From NCBI GenBank assembly GCA_008360955.1, contig LUCM01005766.1:1-64000 (forward strand): DNA of 64,000 nucleotides, written 5' to 3'. Below are positions 1-10,859 of the stretch, piece by piece. Made by a program: the position numbers and the translations under genes. Numbering within the stretch: the stretch's first letter is position 1; every line of letters begins with the position of its first letter. The stretch is from Fasciolopsis buskii. Lineage: Eukaryota > Platyhelminthes > Trematoda > Plagiorchiida > Fasciolidae. The notes beneath the pieces are model-generated. The model was not told the origin of the DNA. It ran no database searches and saw nothing but the letters and a program-made list of their open reading frames with translations.

Positions 1-591
1 CTCTTATCTGACGCGCATCTTGGTACAGCTTACCACCATCCGTATGCAGACATTATCAATATCCTTGGAGTTCTGTATCCAAAGCTTCACAAATTTCCTC
101 CAGATACTTTGAGGCAATCTTTTTGCGCTCTCAGCATTTTCTGGCCATTTGTTGTCAGCTACGTGTCTCATCTGATTTGCCTGACGTTCCGCCTGTTTTT
201 CACCACTTCCATTCAATCACCGCATTTCCACTGCTTGTCTTCCCTTCAGCTCAACGTTTCCGTCCATTACGTAACGCTTTCTACGTTTGGTTTCTCTAGC
301 CATATATCAATATCCACCGCCGGGCTCCGTCCATGTTGTGCGCCAGCAATAAAGCACATTTAGTGCACTTAAACATGAGTTGACTCCTAGTCCGCTAATT
401 GCAAACAGTCCCAGGAAACTATTTCCGGTCTTAAAAATTGAGTTTTCTACTTTTTTGCTTTTCCTTGGCTTATTTGCAATTCCCCTATTGCTTTGCAGCA
501 TCTCATTTCACCTTCCAATGATCTTCTGCAATAACTCATTATTGCTCCCACCATCTTATCCCATTATACTTCTATCATCTATATTTCCCGT

Positions 592-692
592 GCATCATCC
601 TTGTAAAGATTAGATCTTACGCATTCTTCTTGCGCATGCCTCTCGCAAATCGAGAAATATACAGTATTATTGTTATTATTATTACTAAAGGA
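592..692 (+). mobile_element. LINE 3'-tail copy 1 (internally deleted) ending in ATT-rich repeat
   Basis: The end of this stretch (GCATGCCTCTC, then GAAATATACAGTATTATTG) matches the ends of the tails at about 2,145-2,192 and 22,300-22,345. The block before it (CGCATTCTTCTTG) matches about 22,190 but is joined to the end block without the roughly 95 bases that separate them in the 22 kb copy. It finishes in an ATT/GTT microsatellite at about 668-690, typical of LINEs whose 3' end is a short tandem repeat. Being the 3' end of a LINE is inference from the neighbouring copies. Confidence 0.55.
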
Positions 693-1559
693 ACCTATCA
701 CCCTGGGAACAGCTTACGCCTCAACGAGAGTTGGATCCTCCAACCAGTTTCCGAAGTAGCCAAAACTGAATGCCTTAACGAACACAGTTAGCTATAAAGC
801 ATGGTAGTAAATAATGTGCTTCAACTCCCCAGGCCAACCTTCCGTCCCAATGCACACCCTAGACAACAAAACAATTAACATAACACATTTTTGTGTATTC
901 AGGTTATCCATGTTACACCACATATCCCTTCCCCACTCATATTTGTATCTAACTAATCCAATCATTGCTATAGTGAAACATGTCAAGATATATTGTGATG
1001 TAATGGCATGAGTACGAATCACTGAAAACGAGTTTGTTCGCCAACTTGTGTTTTCTCAATATGGTGGTGATGTGGTAGTAAAAACCTTCGGCATTATCAC
1101 ACACAAATTACCGAAGGCCATTGGTTTCTACTGCAGCCGTAACTCTAACAACGGCTCCAACTAGCACTCATCAACCCTTGGTAATTATAGCCTCTCCCTT
1201 TTCAAGCTGCTACCGGGCAATACTCGCTCGGTAACGAACGAAATAGGTCACCGGCGCTCTTTGCGATGCATCTCTCCACGTCATTGCCAGTACATAGATC
1301 AGAAAATTTGCCATTTCTATGGTCATAGCAAACTGGTCTCAGATGCCACCTGATTTATTACCAGCGCTACTCATTCCCACTTTGAATTCTGCGCCGTCCC
1401 ATTCCGCAATCACTCGGAAAGGGCCGCCAGCCATTCCCCCTACTTCTATACAAACATACAACTCCAACTATTTCAAATGATCTCACGATGTCTGTTCTAA
1501 TATAATTTCGTCAGCTTTGAACCCACCGCCTTCTTTTTGCTGTATTTCTGTCAAGAAGG

Positions 1560-1900
1560 TAACACTCCTGACTGTTTACCTAACTAATAAGCCGCTCGGC
1601 CTCGGTCACACGTCCAATGTATCTGCGTTTCTATGTAACGCGCGATTCCTCCCAGGTACAATTGGCACCCTGAGGCTCCTTGTGCACAGTCACTCTTGTG
1701 ACATCATTCTAACTACTGGAACATGGTTGATGAAACACGCATCTATAAGCAAAAGTATTCGGCTGGTTAACCTTCTTATCCAATGGGCGGAGCTAACCGG
1801 TGTAAAGGCGGTTGCCTGCCTTGCGTTATTCGTGAACTATCCCCTGCAATCTTCCGCCACCAACCGCCAGATATTCTTCCGATATTCGGAGGAAAAATAA
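1560..1900 (+). mobile_element. CR1/jockey-like LINE, N-terminal endonuclease fragment
   Basis: One open frame reads as the start of an apurinic endonuclease domain of CR1/jockey-type LINEs: the block NARFLPGTIGTLRLLVHSHS is followed by CDIILTTGTWL. In this family the corresponding block is usually NARSL...LRxLxxxxxxDIIxxTETWL. The glutamate of TETWL, a catalytic metal ligand, is glycine here, so the enzyme would be dead. The frame stops near 1,900 and is followed within about 40 bases by a LINE 3' tail, so the reverse transcriptase that should lie between is missing. Confidence 0.7.
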
Positions 1901-1932
1901 GGAGGCTGACCGAAGGCTTGCTATCTTAATTT

Positions 1933-2192
1933 CCATTTTATAGACCCGCTAAATCCGAATATTGCAGAAAACTCGACACCCGACGTCACCTTCCAAATGA
2001 ACTCTGCCTCTGCGATGCGCATTATTGATGCGTATAAGCAACGTGTTTTTCTTAGTATGACAGTTTTTCTATTTCCCTTCATTTTGTATCCAAATGTTTA
2101 CTTGTTTCTTCGTTGTGATTTGCAATACTCCTGTAACATTTGATTATGCAACTGAGCATGCCTGTCGACGTATTCTAGGAATATACCAATAT
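1933..2192 (+). mobile_element. LINE 3'-tail copy 2
   Basis: About 260 bases that align along their length with 22,080-22,345. Shared landmarks are TTTTATAGACCCG, CTCTGC(C/A)(T/C)CTGCGAT, CATTTTGTA(T/C)CCAAATGTTTAC, GTGATTTGCAATAC and GTAACATTTGAT(T/C)ATGCAAC. It follows an endonuclease fragment, so this copy is probably an internally deleted insertion. No coding frame persists through it, consistent with the end of ORF2 plus 3' UTR. Confidence 0.7.
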
Positions 2193-2199
2193 ATGTACA

Positions 2200-3590
2200 T
2201 GACTACGCAACAGTACGAAACTTACCGATCTTACGTTATACAGTTTTGAGAGTATTTAGGGTGATTTTCATGCCTCAGCCCCTTGGATTCTTTCCGAAGT
2301 GGAGATTCACTTAGGCGAGGGGTAGAGATAGACATATAGGGGAAACGATTAAGCTTGGTATAGCCATGTGTCAGTGAAAAGTGCCGCCGCAACTAAACAT
2401 ATTTGGTTCTCAAGGAGGTAATTTGTGAAGTTTTGTTTCTGGGGTTTTATTCGTTTATGGTCAATTTTGGAATGCATCTGGCCACTTTAAGACAAAATTG
2501 GTCTGCATCCGTATGAGGATTAGTCGCTACAAAAGAGCTTTCCCAGTCAAGTTTACGCACTGGAGGGCGTAGGAGCTTCCAGTTAAGATGAACTGAGCGA
2601 GTCCTGCGGGTAGGATGCTTGGAGGGGGAAGGATGGACAAGGGTACTACCATGAACCATCCTGTGTATCGCCCTAGAAACTTGCTCTCATTGCAAACCAA
2701 GGTGTGATGATCAGCGAGTGCAAAGATGTAGGCGGGAGACAAATGGTGCTTGGTTTGGTGGTGTCGTAATTGTGAACCCACATAAACCGGAGAGATTGAA
2801 GTCTCCATCAGTAAATTCGAATGTTGATGGGAGGAAGGCAAGTTAGTCAAATGCATCCGAAAAAACGGGGAGCCCCATTTTAGTGTGAGATGAAGATGTT
2901 AAATGCGGGCCACATGAATAACACAGGACGCCAACTTGATGGTGAGCCATACTGACTCTTGAACCATTTCAAGTATGCGAAGCCTTAGGACAATTTACCC
3001 AGGATAGAATGACGTTTAATCAGCGCAAAATGTAAGGCTATGTTGTCGCAGAGGCGTGACAAGTCACAGGGTTGCAGAGACGGGGAGGTGGTATATTAAA
3101 AGTCGAGAGTGATGGGAAAAGGTGGGCAGGTAGATGGCAAAAGTGTTTTATTAGAAGTTGCACGAGATGCAGCAGAAGAAGGTAGAGGTGAAGCAGGGGG
3201 AAGGCAGACCAAATTCAGTACACTAGTATCTTTTATCTTTTTTATAATTAATTAACGCACACCATCAGTAATCTCCATGGGCACATTTGTGATACAAACA
3301 GCGCACGATGGACACTGGTGTGTGAGTTGTGAGGGTGTGGACGCGACGTATCTAGCAGCTATGATTTGGGTACGGTTAGGTCTGCACCCTTTTGACGGTG
3401 GTCAGATGTGTAAAGGTAATAAAAACTCAAATGCTGAGGAGGAGAGCTGCCAGGCCCCCCATGGCTGTGTGATGCGGGAGACACGCAGAAATGCCGCTGC
3501 GCAGATGTTCAAAGTTGTTCGTGAAGCCCACGTGTTAGGATGGACGCAGCGTGTCTCTAACTCCACTATAGGAGGAATCATTCCTCGCAT
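2200..3590. other. No identifiable gene; open frame of unknown status at the end
   Basis: The stretch lacks recognisable protein motifs. An open frame of 139 codons starts at 3,277 (+) and runs into the LINE endonuclease remnant at 3,590; only its last 40 or so residues resemble endonuclease, so the upstream part is left unassigned. The segment 3,060-3,200 is purine-rich on the + strand. Confidence 0.3.
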
Positions 3591-5800
3591 AGCATTCATT
3601 GATGGTCTCCCAAATTTTAACACTGTACCGGATGACTTTCCGGATAGTGACCAAAAGATGGTCTCCTTCCTTCTTCATATTCACCCTAAACCCTGAAACA
3701 TCTGCAACTGCCATCCAGCACGTGAACGTCTCTCACAAATCAGCAAACAGGACTGATACAACTTCCGCTCTTGGAATCTCTACTGGTCTGATTTCTTCCT
3801 CTCATCTGGTTCCCAAGAGGCCGCCGACAACGTGCACGCAAATCCGCATTCGATTGCTACTAATCTCACCCCTCACAGCGCCCAACCTCGGCCAATGCGA
3901 ATAAGCAAAATCTGTAAATGTGGAAATACGCTTAAAACTGCGGTACATCTAAAAACAAACTATAGACTTCGTCACAATACTGAGGGCGAATAAACTTCGA
4001 CATGACCTGCTTGCTTCGTCGGAGGACCAACAATTTTGGCGGGAAAACCTTGCTCTTTGGAAACCAAATCCTGGTGCTCGTATGGCCAGAATTCCCCGGT
4101 TCTGCATTCTCTGCATTAGTTCAAATACCACAATAAACATCATACACAACATCCGGCCGCTCCGTAATGCCAAAGAAGTCGCTAAAGCCTTTAACACACT
4201 TCTCTTTCATTCACATTACCGTCCAAATCACACACTTGCCCACCCGTTTTAGGCCAATGGACTAAATGCGTTCGTCCTTCTCGTTTAATTCAAACAAAAT
4301 GAAGGTGACTCGCACCCGCGTCACAACTTCTCGCCGACTTGGCTCTGACGGTATGCCCCTGCCCTGTTTCGCTTCAGTAAACTCGATATAGCACTTCTAT
4401 TGTCAATCTGTTTGCTAGCTTTATGCCAACTAGAGTATGTCCATTCTGTGGAAGTCCCCACTATTATTCAGATTCATGAAAATGGACCATTGTGCGGTCC
4501 ACAAAATTATCATCCGATAAACCTCACACCCATTTTCGTCAGGTTCATGGAAGGCATTGCCAAAGAACAGTAAATTAGCCTTCTTATAATTAACAAATTA
4601 ATCGGTGAATCCCAATATGGTTTTCCTAAGTACAGATCCTGTATTTCGTGCCACTTTAATTTTTTCTATCTGTTCAGTCTAAGCGCCGATAAGAGAAAGA
4701 TCATTGTAATCATCTTCCCTGACATGACCGAGGGGTTTGGTTGCGTTTCTTGGCCTAACGTCAAATTCCATGTGTAGTAGACCAACTCTACTCCTCCTAT
4801 CTCCCTGACGGCTCTCAAGTCTTCATCATCACCGGAACCCTATTCCAACCGCAACCAATCCCTGGCGGTGTTCTGCGAGTTAGTGCCCTTGGCCCTTTAC
4901 CCTTCTTCCTCTACGTAAGTAATGTCTCCCCACCAGTGCTCCACGGCTATTCAGCCCTTCCCATACCTCTTTCTCACAACAAAATGTGACCAATTTCTTG
5001 GAGGGATTTACCTTACTTCAGGAGTGGCGCCGACAAGGGTCCATGACACCCAATGCAAACAAAATGCTATTCTGGGCCGTAAGTGTCGCATGTCTACCGA
5101 ATGTTCTTTATAGATGCTTTTTCAATACCAAGCACATAGTATGTAGAAGATCTTGGCTTGAATTACTCGTGTCCATGCAACCCTCACGTGCAAGCGATCC
5201 GCTAAATTGCCAACGCAAACAGGACTAAATTTCTCATTGCTTGTTAACTCCACACTTTAGGCTGTAAGCTGATTCTTTGCAAAATACATGGTAGACCACA
5301 AATAAAGGAATGCCCGATAATTTTCCCAGACGTACTTGGAGTTCATAGCGCCGCAACTGAATAGTAAAACGGAAATCAACAAACAAACTTTTCGGTCCCA
5401 CATGAGGCTTTAGTTACGGGGGGCCATGCAGACCGCTACACGTTAATCCCCTTTGGCCAAATCTTCGACTCCCAAAGTCTCAGTGACACATGGATGGGAG
5501 CCCCATTCGATTCGCCAATGAGTCTTCTTACTCCCACAGAAGTCGACAGTTATCCCTAGTAATACCACCTTATAAAGCTTCTTTCAGGTCAAAACTCTTC
5601 AATGTTGTACACTGTACACTGTGTAATAAGTGGCCGGTTCCTGTTTGGTCCTGTGAAAATCTACGACAGTTCGACAGTACTTTTTCCAAATTGCTCAGCG
5701 CAACCTATTTCATTAACTCAACCGTGGCCAATATCAGTCTAGACCAAACTTTCGAAGGCTACCTAAACTTTTAACTCTATCTCAACTTGGAAACTGCTTC
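3590..5800 (+). mobile_element. Decayed CR1/jockey-like LINE: endonuclease end, reverse transcriptase, thumb
   Basis: Pieces of one polyprotein occur in the expected order in shifting frames. The endonuclease C-terminus reads DSDQKMVSFLLHI at about 3,645-3,685. The palm start reads NYHPINLTPIFVRFMEGIAK at about 4,505-4,570, related to the NYRPISLTP block of LINE reverse transcriptases. QYGF with a following serine/cysteine block lies near 4,615-4,660, and IIVIIFPDMTEGFGCVSW (cf. FLDxxxAFDxVxH) near 4,700-4,755. The motif B region GVLRVSALGPLPFFLYVSNV lies near 4,870-4,925. The catalytic FADD block is not readable. Many stops and frameshifts show an old, inactive copy. The 5' limit is unclear because 2,200-3,590 does not read as endonuclease. 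Confidence 0.75.
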
Positions 5801-8800
5801 ACCCTGCAACGGTTTCCTTCTATTCATCTCTCGCTTCTTAGCTAAACCACTCTAACTTTATCGGCATCTTTTTCATCAACCTTGAACCTTTGTCAAGCGC
5901 CACAACTTCTTCGTGCTGTGCATCAAAACACCCCGACAGTTCACCTCACCCATCTTCGTTTAACATTGGCATAACTAGAATAAGAGGCACTTACATGGCA
6001 AACACCCTTGGCCTCTCAAGCTTAATAGCTGGTTTTCATTTCCCTACAAGCAAATTAGCCCTACCTATCCATGCACTCCGACCCAGTTGCCCCGGAGTAT
6101 TCATGAGCTTATCCATGTGCCTATGCACGTATGACTATATATTTTGTTTGGAGCTTCCCCAATCCAGCGCCGCGGCCTCCCGGTCATTAATTGGATAAGC
6201 TTTTGAGCTCCTTGCCGTTGGTCTGCGGTCCATAAGTGTTGTCCTTACTACTAATGACATCAGAATGCGCCTCAAGGGTGCAAAAACTAGCAGGCAGAAA
6301 CTCATTACACTGCCGAAATCTTCAGAGAGCCGATCCAAAAGCTTTACTGCAAACCAGCTTAGTGTGGCAGTTCTGTCCGATACTTTATGACGATCTCCAA
6401 AAGACCTTTCAAACAGGTGACTGGAGACACTGCAGCATATAACAGTTCATTATGGACAGTGGCGATCGGGTGGTCATTTTTATTCGAATCGGGATGATTA
6501 AACAAGTACGGTTGTAGGTAGATTGTGTTTCCTATGTTGGCCTTTGCAGTATTCTTATCTTTCCCTCCCTATTTAGATACACTGCCTGTTCCCCTCGGGT
6601 ATCCACATTGCATAGAAACATGCATCTCTGGGACAAAAGGCAGCGGCCAGTGAGAATTTTCTTGCTGTTTAATGTTGGCCGATGATGCCTTGCTCCTCCT
6701 AGCCAGTTTCATGCATGCCGAATCATCCCAATTCCACTGAGCATTTCTGCACCCAACCAAATTTCCAGCCATCACCTTCTACTTCGGAGTCTCCGAACTC
6801 TTCTTTAGTGACAATCTATTATTACATACTACACTAATGTCACCCGTTGACAACCCACGACTCTCTATGCCCTTCATAATATGTAGTAGATATTTTCTAA
6901 ACACTTGATTTTCTAGCCGAAACATAACTTACGGCCGGTAACGTACTCCGTCGGCGCTTCAGTTTCGATACTCAAAGAGAGAACCTCTATTTCGGTTGAT
7001 TATTTTGCCTTAACACATGGTCGTGGCCCAGTGCATGGGGGCAGCCCACCCACGGTCATGAGCAGTGTCTTTAACTAAAATCGCCGGTTTCAACAACTTA
7101 TTGTATTGCGCTGTGGAAATTCCCTGGCATACACACTCGTAATTGTTCCGTGATTGAAATGCGATCCTGGAAATTCAAGCAGAGAAATTCACTAAACCAT
7201 CCCCATTTTTAGGCCAATGCCGTATCAGGCGACGGAAGTTTGTTTTGCGTGCGTGAAATGTTACGCAAATAAATCTTTGCTGAGATCGTCTGCTTGTCCG
7301 TCCGAGGCACTACCTGCGACCAATGCCTCAATGCATTTGTGACACCAGTTGATGATCGGCGTGATTAACGAACCTAGAGCAGCCTCACATGAGACTATAG
7401 TAATTAATGTTCTGGGATAGTTGCTCATCTATCAGCGGCACCTACTTTCCCATAACTCAGAAATAAATCAAAGGGAGAAAAAGGGTTTCAACTAACAAAG
7501 CAATTGGCTGCCCCAACCTTTTGATGCAGATGAATCAACCGTGCGTGAATCAGATTCGTACCACTTTTCTATTTGACACCTGCCCTCGAATTGTAATGAC
7601 GATCTCCGAATAAGTAAACGGACCCTCACCTGATACACTCATCGTCCTATGCGGAGCACCGAAAATGAAGAATGGCACAGTGCATGAAGCTGCACCGCTG
7701 GTCCCTTGCACCGTCTTGTTTTCACCCAGTCCGATGTTTTTACGTCTGCAGTCAACTATATCGCAAGCTACGAGAAAGAACAAAGCGGGCAAACTAATAA
7801 ATTAGGATCAATCTGACTAAATCGAGAATAAAGAAGCAGTATATAGTATTTTATTCAACTACCTGTGATATTATTGAGCTGAGGCTCCTACCGCGGGGCA
7901 TAATGTTTTGAAAATCGGGATCAAAAAGAGGAAGAATTGCGATTGGATAGCTGAACAAAATCATAAATATGATGCTTGTGTGCAAAGAGAACTGAGATGA
8001 TGGTTAGCCAGAAGTTCAAAACGGCGTAAGAAAAGCATGTGGCTGGCTCACTAAGCATCAATGGAGGAAAAAGCCGTACAGGCAAAGTCAACGGAATAAA
8101 GGAAGGATTCAAGTGCACTGAAGAAAAAGTAGGACAGAGTTAAGTAACTAATCCTCGGTCGAAGAAATAAAACTGTGGCGTAGAACTACTTAATCGTTTG
8201 TGTAAACAGTGAGAACCAACTATTGCTGCAAAATAAGTCAACTTCGAAAAACCTGAGAGGGTTGGTGATGAGAAGTTGGTGACAGCGTGAGATGTAATTA
8301 CCAGTAACAACGGTGTCAATTAGCCCACGATGAGGAACTCATGAATGAGATGAATGAACAAAACTAAAATTGGAAAGCGTAGAAAATAAACGACCATATC
8401 CACGCAACGGGACAGGAAGAGAGAAGTAGCACAGTATGATCTAACACAGATTTTAATCGCAAGGTAGTGCTCACGAGCCAGTTGCGTGTGAAATCGACGC
8501 TTTTTGTGTTACTTTGGCAAAATTCCACAGCAGAATTTATTTGCAAAGAACAGTACACAAAATGCAATTTCCACATCATAATTCAATGACGAAACTTTGC
8601 GAATGCAACCATTAATCATCAAAGAGCAGACGCCTAATAACGAGCCAGAACTGGACAATTTTGTGTCAGAAAACATGAATTGACAATGGAGAACCACGGC
8701 CAAAAAACCGGTTACAAGTAGCTTACCAGTGTTTTCTTGGATTGATCACATCGGGCTGGAGAGTTAACAAAACAAAACGCCGGAAACGACTGCAACTCCA

Positions 8801-10160
8801 GTCTTAACAATAGAAACAAACATCGGGGTAGTTTTATTCAAAGCCGACTAGAATTTGTCGGTTTACATTCAAGCAATTCTATAGACCGCTGCACCGTCTC
8901 CCCACCGGTCTGACTAAAATCTTATGTACAACTATCAATAGTGAATGATTGAAAAAATTAAAAACAACGTCAAAATACGAAGGACAATTATGCAACACCG
9001 CTTGGTGAACAAAAGTGGACATAGAGTGTACAATCCGTGGTGGGTAATAGCCGGATTGGGCAACTGAGACGAAGGCAGTAAAACAGCATTCCTTTGTGTA
9101 CACAGATACAAGCTATCAAGTAGAAGAAAGAAAACAAGCAAAACATTCTCAAAAATCGAATCTCGCAAGCAGCACTCAAAGTTTTTGAGACTTTCGCATA
9201 CGTAGTTTTTGTCAGAGAAAAGATCAAAAAGCACTCCTTGTTTTTCCCCTCCAAAAGCTTTGATCCGGGTGGTGGTTGAGAAACAGATATGAGACTCATG
9301 ATCCTGGTGCGGTTAACTGTTTGCTTTGCCTCATACGTTCATTTTGCGTCAGTAGAAAAGGAGCTGCTAGGGGGAACGCTGGATGTGACGAGAAACATGC
9401 GGGCTAAATGCAACAATTAGAGGGGCGAAAGCAGTTTAAGATCAAAATAGAGATGTCATGGAGCTCAATACCGTGAGAGGGTGGGTCATACCGGAATAGA
9501 CGGGATTTCAAAAGCAGGTTTCATCGTTTTGTGCATGCATTTATGTGATCAAGTAACGGTCCAAAGACCATTTTCATAGGGTGTAAAAATATCCTCTCCT
9601 ATATCACAGAGCATGACAAACGACATAACCGTGTCTTGGAAATGAGATCGAGTAAGGTGCAGAGGAAAAGCGGTCAACGAAACTCGTTAACAGAGTATGG
9701 AAGACTCCGGCGTCTGAATACCCGAGCCGAACATCACCCAATGTAGCAGATGCACTGGATCAAAGGTAGTAAGAAATTGAGTGGACAGAATCCCATGTGA
9801 ATTGATTACGCAGGATGGTGGGAGATCCGCTGGACTGATGAACAAAAAAACGACTGAGGCCATGGTCAATAGTATTGTCAACTACCTTAGCATCACCGGA
9901 AGAAATAAAGCAGGAGTTGGATATGGGAATTGAGAGAAAACACGGAATGGGTGTCAGCATTTGTTCAGATCCGATCAAACTACAACAAGGCGACAAGGCA
10001 GAGAGAACGACAAAAGCTACAAAGATGATTCAGTCCATGTGTCTGTTTATGCAGACACTTTGATTTTAATGATGAAGAGGAATAACGACTGCAAGGAGAA
10101 AAAATGGGGGCTATTTTTGAAATAGTGGTTAGAAATGCGTAAACCGAAGGAAGGAGCTAG
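5800..10160. other. Non-coding or unrecognised stretch
   Basis: Only short open frames in all six frames and no motif that I recognise. From about 7,900 to 10,160 the - strand is pyrimidine-rich and lies directly downstream of the nuclear-receptor pseudogene, so it could include the old 3' UTR of that copy. No poly(T) run marks a retrocopy 3' end. Confidence 0.3.
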
Positions 10161-10249
10161 TGAGGTAGTTTAGGAGTGCAGAAACGGTCACCCTTAGGAC
10201 TCAGAAGACTGCAATTGGGCTGCAAGTTCCAGTTCGCCCTCTCTTCAGC

Positions 10250-10850
10250 GTCTCTGAATCGAAACCTCTCCGTGTATAGTTCCGGAAATTCTAGCTATGG
10301 TATATTCAACCATAGTTGTGATGTTCCACGTTCATCTCTTTCAACAAGGACGACACCAGTGGCAACATACGAGGTTATTCTAAAGGCTGACCACTATCAA
10401 AAGCGTGGTTGATTAGGGCTCGCTCGGCCAGATGGAACAGATGGTCAACCGAAGCCAAATCATTGAGTCCCGGATGGCTTTTGAATACCTCCTGTGCGCA
10501 CATGAGGACCAGTACAAACGGATTGGATGCAGAAACTCACCCGACCGAATCAGATGGCCGATGATGGTATGGAAAATAGGAAAATGCCCAAAGATAACTC
10601 ACTCCTCTTCAGCGAAACGAAAATAGTTATACTGAGTGCTGTCTCCTGTTATGCACTCCCGAATGAGCTCCAGTAACATTAAAGGATACATGACATTACA
10701 AACCATCTGACATTTGTTGCTCAATTCAAGCTGGCTAAAGCCTGGGATTAATTCGACAAAATTTTTAATGAACCGAGAACGCAATTAGAAATGAAGCATC
10801 ATTCGTTCCCACACATCCTCGACGCGATCCAAAGATTGCGTTGGTTGATA
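10250..10850 (-). other. Ligand-binding domain of the nuclear-receptor pseudogene
   Basis: Helix 3 starts near SLDRVEDVWERMMLHF, is broken by TAA (10,785-10,787), then resumes RSRFIKNFVELIPGFSQLEL, the FxxxIPGFxxL signature. It continues with NVMYPLMLLELIREC (helices 4-5) and YNYFRFAEEE, a TGA, then GHFPIFHTIIGHLIRSGEF. After a frameshift near 10,520 it reads LVLMCAQEVFKSHPGLNDLA (helices 8-9 with HPGLND) and DHLFHLAERALINHAF. After another stop at 10,375-10,377 comes MLPLVSSLLKEMNVEHHNY (helix 10-like). FPELYTERF at 10,256-10,291 could be the AF-2 helix. The domain is almost complete, so the parent transcript was copied or duplicated in full. Confidence 0.88.
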
Positions 10851-10859
10851 AACAGGTAG

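Noticed and set aside
9830..9870. CTGATGA followed by an A-rich stretch as a hammerhead ribozyme core
   Set aside because: No GAAA partner and no flanking stems at the required positions.
10599..10612. GTGAGTTATC at the end of the AEEE frame as an intron donor
   Set aside because: The LBD reading continues in the same frame straight after the TGA (VIFGHFPIFHTII), so the stop is a lesion and no intron is needed.
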